A DNA stretch of 64,000 nt from Brugia malayi (taxonomy: Eukaryota > Nematoda > Chromadorea > Rhabditida > Onchocercidae). Made by a program: the position numbers and the translations under genes. The DNA is taken from assembly GCF_000002995.4 (NCBI RefSeq), contig NW_025062478.1:1488001-1552000 (forward strand), in the 5' to 3' direction. Below, piece by piece: positions 12,101-24,963 of this stretch (its first letter is position 1; each line of letters begins with the position of its first letter). The notes under the pieces were generated by a model. That model was given only the letters and a program-made list of their open reading frames with translations, was not told the origin of the DNA and did not search any database.

Positions 12101-15100
12101 ACTGTGAGCCCATATTTCGTCATAAGCTTCATTTTTGCGTTTTGAAAGTGTAATATTTGTTTACTGACATTTGCAAGGAAGATTTTTTCTTTGTAGCATA
12201 TGATATTTGCTTACATGAAACTGCATCACTTATTTTTTAAAATAGAAAATGAATTTTGATATTGATTAATTAATCACAATTATCACTAAAACTACTAAAA
12301 TAGGGGATACCGACGACGATGATGACGAAGGAAACGAATACTCAGATGACGATGATATGAGCTGGAAAGTACGCCGAGCATCCGCTAAATGCATTGAAGC
12401 TCTTGTATGTTCATGAATGGTTATTTCTTTTTATAAATTAGAATGGAATGTTTATTTTGCTGCATGCACAATTGGAACATAACAAAAAGAACTATTTCTG
12501 TTCGTAACCTGCGAAACTAAATAATTGGATTGTTGTGGTAATGAATTGTATAGTTGTAGTGGAGTCACTTTTCAGTATAACTAAATTATACTTAATTGGG
12601 TTTTTCCAGACAAATTATTTTCACATAGTTATAAATGAAATCGTTATAGATTTTATCGCGTCGTGACGAAATTGTAAAATATTTAACTTCTTTTGGTCCT
12701 CTCTTGATTAGTCGATTCAAAGAACGCGAGGATAATGTGAAGTGGGATATAATGCATGCTTATACGGCATTGCTGTCGCAGATTCGCAATCTGATACCAA
12801 ACTTTTCAGCCATTTGTGTCGTAAGTTTTCTCGAACGCATAAAATTTATTTAAAAAACACAAATTTTATAATAAGATTAGCTCAGATCATTTAAAAATTG
12901 AGCGCACTTCGGTACAGAATCATCTGATAGTCTGGTATACATTATTTCAATTTCATTTTAGCCTGAGAAAAATGGCGATGTAGAGAAAAATGCATGTGGT
13001 GACGCAGAAACTATTACTGTTAAAGGTGGTGTACTGCTGCGAAATGCTGTAAGTATGGAGCAACTAGAGACATTGCAGGTTTCTACTTTTCTTATAATTT
13101 AACTAAAAAGTATTTAAGTACCACTAAATCATTCAAGTATATGAATGCAAAAGAAAACTATTCAAAGAAAATATAGGCTAATATCTGATTTTTTTTACCT
13201 AACAATTTGTTATACTTCTATTATACCTCTAACTCTCCATCTTATGAATCGTTTAGTAGTATGAGTACATTCGAAGTAATGGTTCGTTTGCAGGACATAG
13301 TACATCTTGTTAATTCCTTATTTTAGGCTTTAGATTCACAGATTCCTTTACTTGTTAAAGCAGTTAGTCGGTTGCTCAATACGAAGGCACTCAAGACTAA
13401 ACAGTATTGCTTCGTTTTACTTACGCATCTGTTACGGTTTGTTCATTATTTATTTACTTGATCATTTTTTGGTATTTTCATTCGATATCTTAAATATTTA
13501 CTATTTATTGCATTTTCTAAGAGCATATCCTGGTGCGCTTGGTGATGAAATACTTCATCTAACGGCTGGAGTGTCAAATGCAATGAATGATCGTTCCTTG
13601 AATACAAATATGAAAATTGATACGCTCACCTTCCTATCAGGAGCACTTTGTACTCATTCACCAGAGGTAACATAGAAATACTTTGTCTTTAATTTTCTGA
13701 TAATCCTAAATTAGTGTGTTGTCTTATGTTAGCAGTTTTCTATTTGTTTAGACATTTGAAAAATTAAGGGAAAAACAGATTTAGCGAATGTAAATTTAAA
13801 GTGTGATATTTTAAATATTAAAAAAAAAAGTTCGTTTACTTTTCTTTGTTTTTATGTTTTTCTTTTTGTTTATAATTTTGTTTTTTAGAAATTACATGCA
13901 TATATGGATGTGTTAGTGCCACTTATTGTGCGTGCTGTTAGTGAACAATTTTACAAAGTATCAGCAGAAGCATTGACTGTTACAACATCACTGATTCGTG
14001 TCTTACGTCCAGTGGCATCTGAACGAGGCAATTTTGATTATTCCCCATATGTGGATAGTATTTATGAAGCAATCATTGGCAAATTGAAGGCTACTGATAT
14101 AGACCAGGTTTGAAAATTCATATATATATATATATATATTTGTATAAAATGCATTATGAGTTAAAGTTCACAGTAATTAATTCGAGGTTCAAATGATAAC
14201 GTAATTAAAGATCTAAGTATTGAACAGCATTATTGAAACTCTTTGCTAAATATATATATGTGTTCAGTCTTTAATTTGCATTAATTCATAATTAATCCGT
14301 TTGGATATTTTCAAAGTAACTGTTGGATTGATATTTTGTTTTCCCATCGTTATCTTTATTATTTATTTATATTTTCCAGGAAGTAAAAGAAAAAGCAATA
14401 ACAGCGGCTGGTCTTCTGGTTGCAACTTTCGGTGATTTTTTGAAAGAAAAGGTACGAAGTGTATGAATTTTGAAGTTTTCAAGTTAGATAATGCTTTTGT
14501 TAGTAAATACCACTATGTTCATTTTAAATGGTGATTATCCTAAAATTTTTTACGAAATATTTCTAGATAACAATATTTTTCGGTGATTTATGATTAATCC
14601 ATCTTAATATTTTCAAAGTAACTATTGGATTGATATTTTTGTTCATTTAATTGATTGAGTTGGATTGGTATTTTGTGCTCAAGTTTATTCTTCAAGAGTT
14701 TTTTTTTGTTAAGCTTCCAACTTGTTTGCCAATATTTTTGGATCGTTTGCGGAATGAAATGACACGTCTTGTCACAGTGAAGGCACTCACAGTAATTGTG
14801 AACAGTCCTCTTTCAATTTCATTGCATTCTATTTTGTCGGATGTTTTGTTATTGCTAGCCGAATATTTGCGGAAGAATCACAGGACTTTGAAGGTAATTT
14901 ATCTTCATTTGTCAGTGAAGCTGTATAGCTTAGATGCAGCAAAATATTACATCTAAAGTAGTATAGAAGGTTTAACGCATTTTTCGATCTTTATTACAAA
15001 TTTACTGTCTTGAACTACTTTTAGTTATTTTGCATATTGCTAATAACGATAGAGAGTTCCTATGAAATTATTAGAGCTAGCGTGATTTATAGATTTCGAC

Positions 15101-18100
15101 CTTAAATTTGCTGGATTCTTTGGTGACGAACTACAAGTATGGTAGCTTGGATGGTAGTGAAATGATGAGAGTAATACAAGAAACACCTGCTTTGATCTCT
15201 GAATTGGATTTACAAATTAGCCAGCTTACTCTTACTTATCTTAGTCGTAAGTACTAATTTTCATGAAAACTATTCCTTTTAGATATAGGTGGCCTACAAA
15301 ATGGACCTACTCTTTACTATGCTCGCAAAGAAAAAATTTTCTGATGTTTTGATTTCTTAGGAAAAGTTTTTGATTTTTTTAAAGGAAACTTGTCATGTAT
15401 CACAGTTTATATTACTCTATAATGTAATATATAATGTAATTATAAGTAATTATCTTAATCGCCTATCATGGGACGAATTTTTAGAAAATCTTGATGTATT
15501 TTAAATTCACTCTTCAGTTGTCTGAATTTAATACATCAGAAAATATTTTCAGACCTAGTACTTGCTCAACCATTAATTATATCCTGTAGTTTACCAGAGA
15601 TATTTGTGGCTTATGTGAATCTTCTTCAAAGTTCCCTGCTCCAGGGTGCTACCCTAACAGCTTCATTGAACTTCATTCTAGCGGTGGTCCAGGCAGAAAT
15701 ACCCCAGAAACCATCTTTCGAGGTATTTTAATTATTTTAATTTTTTTTTAGTAATTTTAATTAGAGTTGAAGTTAGGAAATTTCCAAACTCCGTATCTGC
15801 ATGATTTAAACTTATTTTAATTGGTTGTTGAACAGGAGATGATTTTTCAGGAATTGCTGGATCAGCTAACTGCTCCAGTTTATGATAACATTTCGCTTCA
15901 TCGCCAAGCCTATCGCTCCATTTCGGCATGTACTGCTGTTGTTGCTTCAGCATCCGGTCAACAGAATCGTTGTTGTAACTTAGCAAAAAAATTATCAGAG
16001 CAAATAATGTCGAACGATACAGCAGATGGTGTACGATTGTTTTCTTTGCTTGCAATCGGTGAATTAGGCTGCACTTGTCCACGAACATTCGATAAATTTT
16101 CACCAAAGTATATTTTTCGTCTTTTTATTCTGAAAATTTTCAATTTTCGTGCAAATCTAAAGCAAGTTTTATTTCTATGTTTTTTCCTTGAATCTAACAT
16201 ATATAGTAATTCGAAAAAATATAAGTTGAGTTTCCTCACGTAGGATTGATTATATGCACTTTTCTTTTGCAGATAAGAAAGTTTATTACATCAGAAATTA
16301 CTTGGTTAAGTATGCTATATGGTATAGTAAAAAGTTTGTCTTGTCATAAAGCGTGTAGCATTTATGTATTTTTTTCAACATTTTGACAAAAATTTTAAAT
16401 GTTAACGCTTATTTTCATTTTTGAAAAGCATATGTATTTTGGTGGTAATCAAATGATTTAAATGCAAATTCCTTTCAACTATTCAACTATAGGAATTTTA
16501 GGCCGGAAGAACTTTTAGTGAATGCTTTCAATACAACATCAGAAGAGATGAAAACAGCTGCATCTTATGCATTAGGAAGGCTTGCCTTAGGAAATCTCGA
16601 AAAGTATCTTCCATTTTTGCTCGAACAAATCAACTCGCAACCAAAGCGTCAATATCTTCTATTGCATGCTTTGAAAGAAGTGCAGTTATTTTTATATTTT
16701 TTTTTCACTGTTATTTGTTTATCTGCTTTAACTGAAAAGCTTAAAACTATAGAAAATTAACAACAGAAAATTTATTGCTATTAGTTATTAAAGGATTGTG
16801 GATTGTCTTGCAGTATCAAGACATGTATAGCTTTCTGTTTGCAAGTTAAGCATTGATAATATCCTATTTATTGTGATTGACCTATGTTTGATTTTTTTTT
16901 CTGTTTTTATTCGCGTAAGATTATCTTTCCACTTGTCAAAAAACTGAATTCTTTCTAATTTCTGTTCTATATTTTAATTGTTTTATTTCACAACTTTTCT
17001 TTAGGTAATTGGTTCGGAAAGTGGTGATTCTCGGGCTATAGAGATTTTCCGCCCAAGGATTGAACAAATTTGGCCCGTTTTAATCACCCATGCAACAGCT
17101 ATAGAAGAAGGCACGCGGAATGTTGTCGCCGAATGTCTTGGCAAATTGTGTCTTGTTCATCCCGAACAATTGTTGCAACGACTAAAGGTCCGTCTTTTAG
17201 TGAATTCGATTTTCTGCTGATTCTATTTTTTGTTGGTCTTGATCCCATTCATTTTGAATGTACGCAATGAAATTGGTGAAATCTGATGTTATCAATATAG
17301 GTCCGTTTCTCTCTTTATTTTTCAGAAATGTGTAGTATCACCGAATCCATTTATGCGTGCAACAGCAGTCACAGCAGTGAAATTTTTAATTGTTGAACAA
17401 TGGACAGCTATTGATGATCTGCTGCAATCATTAATGACGCATTTCCTGCAGACTATTACGGATCAGGATCTTAATGTACGTCGAGTGGCATTAATAGCTT
17501 TCAATTCAGCTGCTCATAACAAACCCAAACTGGTCAGTTCTTAATCATTTTTATAATTTGGCTTTTCTAATAGAACAGCTGAAAATATGTGATACAGAAA
17601 ACTTGTGAAGTTTTCCGGTTATCTTAAAAGTTACAAAATTAAGTTATGTCAAGCTGCAAGACCATCGATAACATTAATTAATGATCTATATCGTTTCATA
17701 TTGTAAGATTTTTTCGGAGTATATGATATTTTATTATTTTTCATCATTGAATACTCCTATTTTTAGAAGGTTTGTTATCCTTGTTAAAGGATTCAAATTT
17801 CATTTCTTTCAACGGCTAACATTTTTTTTCTTCCTTTATTTAGTTTATTAAAGATTAGAGATTTGCTGCCTGTCTTTCTGCCGCTACTATACAATGAAAC
17901 AGTGGTTAAGAAGGAATTGGTTAGGGAAGTTGAAATGGGTCCGTTTAAACATACTGTTGATGATGGACTTGACCTACGGAAGGCGGCTTTTGAATGGTTA
18001 GTTTCATTGCAACCAAAATTAATGAAATTGTAAAATTGATCAAGCTAATATTTTTTGTTGATTATGGAATACATAAAATCTGATGATTTAGTTTTCAATG

Positions 18101-19240
18101 TTTTCTTTAATTCTGTATGGTTTCAGTATGTATACATTACTAGAAACATGCTTGGAACGGTTGGATATTTTTGAATTTATTACACATATGGAAGACGGAC
18201 TAAAAGTAAGTAATTTTTGTGATATTTTAAACAAATCAGATTAATGTTCCTTGAAAATAAACAATTTTATGACTATTATTAATTAATGTCTTGTAGTTTT
18301 TACAAGTTTTTAGGATCAACACGATATCAAATTGTTGACCTATTTAATGCTTGCACGTTTAGCTTCCTTATGTCCTTCGCAAGTACTTCAGCGACTCGAC
18401 AGTCTTTGTGAACCGTTGAAAGTATATTTTATATTACATATATTCTTGATGTTCATATTAATGAGTTCTTCTTTGTGTGAGTTATCACATAAGTTTATAT
18501 ATATATTTATTTTTATATCATGTGGAAAAAGTGCTTAGCACATAGATGGTATTACGAAGGTAATTACACAGTAAATCAATTAACTTTCGTTCTTATGGCT
18601 AACGTAAGTTATTTCATTACTCAAAGCAAGCTCATTATGTATATGTCGATCATTTAGACTCAAATACAAGCCAGAGCTAAAGCAAATGCAGTGAAGCAAG
18701 AAAATGATAAACAAGATGAGCTTCGAAGAGCAGCACTTAGAGTTGTTGTTGCTTTGCAAGTAAGTGTATGACATTTTAGATTGATATATGTCATTTTTAT
18801 TTCAACGTTAAATCTCGCATTTGAACGTTAAGTCTTCCCTAATCAGATACTTAAACTTTGTTAACACTTTTAATTGAAACCTTGAGGATTTCATCATGAA
18901 TGCATAGGATTTTATTCATGTAATTGATTTTGTTTTTTTATTAATAGCCAAAGATTTTTACCATTCATTGTACATTTTAGCGTATTCCTGAAGCAGATAG
19001 ACAGCAACAGTTCGCTGATCTTCTTTCTATAATTCGTAGTTCAAGTGAGATAAATGCTGTTTATCAGGTAACCAGCATTTTTACTACAATCGTGCTTTTA
19101 AGATTGCATAGTTTTAATTTATTACAGTAAATATAGTAAATGGTTTTTTTTTTGTTTAAATTTTTACTATTTATTTTTTACAGCTAGTGGAGCGCGATGC
19201 AGTTCATCGCTTGTATACTTCTGAATTCAAAGGTATTTAA
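9128..19240 (+). CDS. CAND1: Cullin-associated NEDD8-dissociated protein 1 (CAND1)
   Basis: HEAT-repeat protein that wraps around un-neddylated cullin-RBX1 and exchanges substrate-receptor modules of SCF-type ubiquitin ligases. 27 exons give 1281 aa (human is about 1230): 9128-9262, 9819-9923, 10420-10591, 10752-10855, 10949-11101, 11208-11366, 11515-11668, 12304-12404, 12650-12820, 12962-13078, 13327-13436, 13522-13666, 13889-14107, 14380-14451, 14714-14893, 15093-15246, 15553-15722, 15836-16107, 16493-16679, 17005-17187, 17326-17532, 17854-17996, 18127-18205, 18314-18421, 18658-18759, 18981-19067, 19184-19240. All junctions keep frame. Diagnostic blocks are [32 protein letters not shown], the acidic insert at about residues 313-349 ending [48 protein letters not shown], and [20 protein letters not shown]. 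Exon 10 contains a second in-frame donor at 13049. Exon 22 has a nearby upstream acceptor that would bring in a stop. The model is complete and the identity certain. Confidence 0.97.
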
Positions 19241-20451
19241 TGAAGTTCGCTTTATAGCAAAGTGCTTTTCATGAATTAGTGATACGGGAAAAAACAAATC
19301 TTTTTTTTTTCTTGTATTTTTTTTTTTTTTGTATTTATATGCTTTCCTGTAAAATAAAATTGCGACCATTATTTGTGAATTAGGAAATTTTTGTGGTACA
19401 CTTTGGAATATTCTTTGCCTTTTAATTCTGTTCGATTATATTGATCGTTTAAGTTTACCATCAGAAATATTTGCAAAAAAAAGAACAAAGTTTCTAAAAG
19501 TTTTAATTGTATTTTAAAATTTTTTTAAGGTTCTATTTTCTTAATGCTCTGATTTAGTTGAAGTAATATATTTAGATATAATCTCATGTCTAAGTTTTTT
19601 TGTGTTTACTACATGTATTGTTCCATAGTTTTAATAATATTCGTGAGGTTACTAACGGATGAGAATTCCTCTTAAAATAATAATTATTGATTTAATACAT
19701 TACAGTTTGTCTTATTTTGTTTGTTCTGTTTTCTTTTTTTTTTTTTCTTTGTTAAATCTTTTTCCATGGTTATTTCACGAAATCATTTTATTGATTAAAT
19801 AAAGATTATTTCTCTTTGCTAACAATATATATGGACAAGAAATGTTTTTCACATAATTCTTATCTCTCTGTTGTCATTAATTTTGTTCATTACTAATTGC
19901 TTTCATAATGATAATACTATAATATTTGCCTTTATAGAGCAATAGTAGTAGTAATGGTGGTAGACGTGACAGCATTTCCATTACAGTTACCATTCATGTT
20001 ATTTTTTCTTTCACTTTTTATAGGTTATATCATTATTGTGCCATCTAATCTTTGACCTCTTTTTTAGTTTGGGGTTGGTTTCAGACGTCGTTTAAAAAGA
20101 GCGAAAATTTCACAAATTGTTTATATACCAAAGTGTAATAATGCAAAAAATTTCAAACTGATGTTAATCTGCTTACTATTCATCAATTTTGCAGTTAAAG
20201 CATTCTATTGCTAAAACTAACTACTTTTTCATATCTAGGCTTGTCTTATGTTACTTATTTCTTAATTTTCTGCTTAGCTTTCAGCGATGGATAATTGTTA
20301 AAGTAACAGTATGATATACATTTATTTCTTTTTTAAAATGTTGGAAGTTTCTCCTTTTTTTTTTTTTTTTTCGACAGCATTTTTTGTATTATAATATAAT
20401 CCAGACTGAAAGAGAGCATAAAACATACAGTGCTCATCAGTATATTTTATT
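19241..20451. other. CAND1 3' flank and spacer to the ABHD12-like gene
   Basis: AATAAA at 19353-19358, 113 bases after the CAND1 stop, is a good poly(A) signal candidate. The rest is AT-rich spacer with T runs (19735-19746 and around 20357). I see no other exon. Confidence 0.5.
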
Positions 20452-20461
20452 TTACATTTAG
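20452..20461 (+). promoter_or_regulatory. candidate trans-splice acceptor of the ABHD12-like gene
   Basis: TTTACATTTAG ends at 20461, only 4 bases before the ATG at 20466. A strong acceptor so close to the start codon is typical of spliced-leader addition in nematodes. No upstream coding exon is needed because the first exon already encodes the N-terminal membrane anchor. Confidence 0.55.
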
Positions 20462-20465
20462 AATA

Positions 20466-23400
20466 ATGACTCGATGGTGTATGATTGGTTTTTTGCCAGT
20501 AGCATTATATTTTCTAATTCCTGTTTTTATCCATTTTTTCCCATGGTGTTTACAATATATGTTTTTCCTTAATTTTGGTAAGTTTTAATTTTTGATTTTA
20601 CTTAATATAATTTGAAATTCAATTAATTGCAAATAATATGTAAAATAATATAGTTTTATGTTATTGAAATATCTTGCTATACGATACATATTTCACTTTT
20701 TTTTCTGTTTGAAATTATGTTTTTTTAAATATTTACGTTATATATTTATTGATATTTTTTTTTCATTAAATTAACCAACTGCTATTCCAGCTTTTGTTAA
20801 TTTCAGTGAGGATACCATTCCAAAATTTTGCAAATTTAACACATTACGGTATTAATTCAGCGGGAAGAAATTTTTATTTGCGAGGAGAGAATGGATTGCG
20901 ATTGGGATGTTGGTTAGACATTGATTTTTTTTTTTTTTTTTCTTCTTTTTCAATATTTGTAATGAAAATGAAGATTGCAAGATAAAAAGTTAATAATGGT
21001 TCCAGAATTTAATGTCATATTTTTTCAAATTCGAATATTTTTGCTTAAAACAGCCAGTGTTTTAACCATCTCAGTATTTTTTTGACTTTTTAATAGTTCT
21101 TTTTTCGTCAGTCTAATAAGTTTTTTCCATTATAATATCTTTGAGATAGAGTAGACCGAAAAGTATTTTCATACTTGAGCAATGATTAGTATATCTTAAC
21201 TAAGTGAGTAGAATTTCATATATTTTATGGTAGCCATAAATTATTATCATTAATTTATTACCACTATATTTTAATTTTTCCTGGATAATTTTATAACGTA
21301 AGACAACTTATAACTGTTTAAGGCATATATTACCTTCTGAGTTAGCCATGAGCTATCGGTACTCAATATTAAATGCGAGAGAAATGGAACTTCTTATGGC
21401 AACAGAAAATAATCCAGTAATTGTATATTTGCATGGCAATTCATTTGATCGGTTCGTCAGTCATTGTCATACATTAAAAAAGAAAAAACTTTCAATTAAG
21501 TTTTCAGTTTTGATAGTTGAAATGATTGTTTAATTTTTTTTTCTTACATATATTTTATAGATCACAATCAACTCGCTGTGGATTGTATAATTTATTGACT
21601 AATATGGGTTTTCATGTGTTAGCTTTAGATTATCGTGGTATGCTTCCTTTTTTTTTAAAGTAGATGTTTATGAAGCTTAATGCTATCAGTAATTCCTCAT
21701 TACTTAATCAGAGAATGCATAGTTTGTGATTTCTTGCACAGATGATTTCTATATTACTCACTGTGAAATTTTTTAATATGTATTAAGTAATTTTCTGTAG
21801 GATATGGCGATTCAAATGGTTCACCAAGTGAAAATGGTTTAATTGAGGATGCAAAAGAGATATTTCGATATGCCAGAAGTCGTTCGGGTTCAAATAACAT
21901 ATATTTATGGGGGCATTCAATGGGGACGGCGTATGTTTTTTTTTTTTTTTTGCATTAATTGAATTGATCAAAATTCTTGACGTTAAATCCATCATCATTC
22001 ATCTGTCATTGATTTCACATCTTTTATTAACGTTCGTTCTGAATTATGCGGGTAAAATGTTTCTGAATACAGTTAGTCTACTGACACAATTAGAAAGATG
22101 TCATTTATTTCGTTCATTTTTTTTAGCTTGATTTTCTAAGAATGATTTTTCTCTTTCTTTAAGAATAAAACTTTTCACTTTTTTTTTTTTTTCAATAAAT
22201 AATGTTTTAATTCTTTTATTCAAAGTCCACATCCCTTCTTGATAATCAATCTTTTCTTTAAAAGGTAAAATTACGAGCATTCAATTATTTATCTTTTGTT
22301 TATTTTTATTTTTTTTTATCGTATGATTACTTCATATTAATCATCAATTATACGGATTTCTGATCTAGAGCACCTAATACATATACCGTTAAAGTGAAAA
22401 TTATTATTGATTTTGCGATGATGTAATTAAATATTCTATCATGCGTAATTTCTTTTAGAATTGCTACAGCAGCTGCAATGGAATTCAGTGAAAAAGGATT
22501 GTCACCAACTGGTTTGATCCTAGAATCACCATTCAATAACCTCAGTGATGTTGTTACTCACCATCCATATGCAATACCATTTCGTTGGTTGCCATGGTTT
22601 AAAAATATGGTATTAGAATCATTAGACAGATCCGGTTTAGATATGAGCACCGATTATCGTATCACAAAGTATGCTTTGACCAGAATGTTTCATTGAATCG
22701 TTTGAAAATTATGAGTTTGCATTTAGGTTTAACATGGTTTTTCTACTACAAATGATATACTTTATATGCAAATAAAAATTTAGTATGGATTTTTTCTGTT
22801 TTTTTGCTGATCTGAAGCTTAAATTTTTGTGGAACTGAAATGTAAATAAGGCATTCGAGTTTTTAAAATACAAAATATCAAATAGCGAAAAACTGTCAAT
22901 GGGAAATTTTACATATTGGATGAAATGTTTTAGTTATACCACATAGGACAAGTTCATGATTTCTGATCATGTTAGAATTGAATAATTTATTGTAGGGTGG
23001 ATTGTCCAGTTTTGATATTGCATGCCGAAGATGACCATATTATTCCGCTGCAGTTGGCTCGTAAGTTACGTGACAGTGCAATGGCTGCTAAACGTGATGT
23101 GACGCTAAAAGAATTCGATGCAAGCCGTAATTTTCACCACAAATTCATCTATCTGGCTGAAGAATTGCCTAGAATTCTAAGGTTAATTTTGTTTTACATT
23201 TTTCGAAAAAACGATATAGTATTAAAGTTTGAATAATAAAAACTAGAACAACGAATATTTATCTAATTTGAACATAGTGCAACAAATTTTATTTTAAGTT
23301 ACAAAACTAAACAATATTATGCAATAATCTTTTTGATTTGTAACAAAATTTGATGCAGTCATCAATTTCACTACAAATTCATCACATTATTATTACCGCG

Positions 23401-23488
23401 GTTGTACTTTTCCTATAGCCTTAGGATTTAAAGTTTCAGGCGATTTGTGGAGAAATGTACTTTAAAAACCAAGAAAGCACAGGAATAG
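20466..23488 (+). CDS. ABHD12: ABHD12-like membrane serine hydrolase (lysophosphatidylserine lipase family)
   Basis: Eight exons (20466-20577, 20807-20912, 21323-21451, 21561-21637, 21801-21930, 22459-22668, 22996-23181, 23440-23488) give 332 aa. The N-terminus has a membrane segment (about residues 5-23). An alpha/beta hydrolase domain follows: oxyanion motif YLHGN (109-112), LDYRGYGDS, nucleophile elbow GHSMG with S181, acid in HAEDD (D267 or D268), and base H303 in FHHKFIY just before the ABHD12-like ending ELPRILR. ABHD12 hydrolyses lysophosphatidylserine, with its catalytic side in the lumen or outside the cell. The triad and spacing are intact, so an active enzyme is expected. The protein is shorter than human ABHD12 (about 398 aa), mainly at the N-terminus. 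Exon 2 has two tandem acceptors (20790, 20806); only the second keeps frame. ABHD13 and related enzymes are the next alternatives, but the C-terminal match favours ABHD12. Confidence 0.93.
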
Positions 23489-24949
23489 AAATATGTGAAT
23501 GACCGCATGATTCAACTTTGATTATATTAGGTTCTATAAAATTTTCAATTAGTGGATCTAGTCATTTCCGATATTTAACTATTTCACTTTATCTCTTCGT
23601 TGCTTTCATATTTATTCTAACCTTCTTGTATTCTAATTTTACAAGACTATTTGCTTCTCTTGTATAACTGTTAGTGGGATTGTTTGTGGTAACTGCTAGA
23701 ATTATTTTTCTCTGTCCATGCAAAACTAACATAATTAACAGATATTGTTATATATATAGACTTCGAATTATAAATATTTTATATGGATTGCATCTTTTGT
23801 TAATTAGAATCAATAAAACCTCAAAAAAACAAAGTTTGATCATATGTTCATCACATGTTAAATTAAGCAATCGGGGGTGTTTCTTGGAGCAATTTTATAT
23901 TTCGACAAATCTCAAGCATTTGTCGGAAATTGGAAAATTTTTGGTCAAATCGTCTATAAATTTTCTTCCTGTTAAATTTTCATTAAAGGATGCTTAATAG
24001 CTCTGCTTCATATAGGTATTATCTTACTAGCCACTACTCATTTACCTTTAATCATCATACATTTATTATGATTTATGGCTTATATATCCTAATTAATTAA
24101 TCGGAACTGGCAATAGTTGTAAAATATATTCATTATATTTGTCATTCCATAATTCCATAGTGCAATATTACACTTTGCAATGAAATTAATGCATTATAAA
24201 ATGTATATCTCATTCCGTTTCAATTAATCAGTCAATATTATACATTGTTTGGTTCATTTGATTATTTTTTCTTATCATTTTAATAATTTATTGTGATGAA
24301 ATTAACAGTATTAAATTTGTTGTTTATTTCTTCTCCTTCTTTCTTGCTTTTTCTTTATCTTTTTTCTTAACATACAAGCGAACCTACACAAACAAATATT
24401 AGCTATGAAGCAAAAAGTAAAACGAAGAGTATATGAAGTATAGTAATAAGTCATTTTAAATGTTACTCTTTTTAGGATGTAAGAAGTAAATGAGTATTAG
24501 ATAAGGACCGATAAGTTATACGTTTTCGTTCGAATTTCAAATGTTACATATATGAGAAATGGCGATATTTTGAAGAAAAATACATTTTATTTTTAATAAA
24601 ATTTAAATTTGTTGTTTTAATAAAAGTTTCAGTAGATTTTATTCCCTTTTGTCGTTTCGTTTTACTGTTGTTTATTGATCATTATTCCTGAATGAAATAT
24701 TTCAAATTTGTTATTTTGAGTTGGAACAAAGAAAAAAAAGAAAAACTCTAGAAAGATAAGAGTGATATGATGGACTCGATTATAAAGAAAACAAAAGAAA
24801 CTCTAATAATAAATTAACATTATTAATGAATTTGGGGAAATGTTAACTTTCATGTAGCAAAAAAAAAAAAAAATATGTTATCATAAACATGCAAGTTAGA
24901 TTTAACTTTCATAGTGATATACATGTTTGTTAATTAATTTCTTATCATT
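23489..24949. other. ABHD12-like 3' flank and spacer
   Basis: AATAAA occurs at 23812-23817. The 107-codon frame at 23674-23997 begins with GTG and contains no ATG, so I do not call it. Otherwise AT-rich with no gene seen. Confidence 0.5.
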
Positions 24950-24958
24950 AATTTGTAG
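24950..24958 (+). promoter_or_regulatory. candidate splice/trans-splice acceptor of FERRY3 homologue
   Basis: AATTTGTAG ends at 24958, 5 bases before the chosen ATG at 24964. The sequence between it and the ATG is open in frame, so an upstream coding exon cannot be excluded; a spliced-leader site is the simpler reading. Confidence 0.4.
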
Positions 24959-24963
24959 ATGAT

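Noticed and set aside
15732..16106. 124-codon minus-strand frame
   Set aside because: Antisense shadow of CAND1 exon 18, which is clearly coding on the plus strand.
23674..23997. 107-codon plus-strand open frame after the ABHD12-like gene
   Set aside because: It begins with GTG, contains no ATG, has no recognisable domain and lies over a poly(A) signal candidate in a 3' flank.
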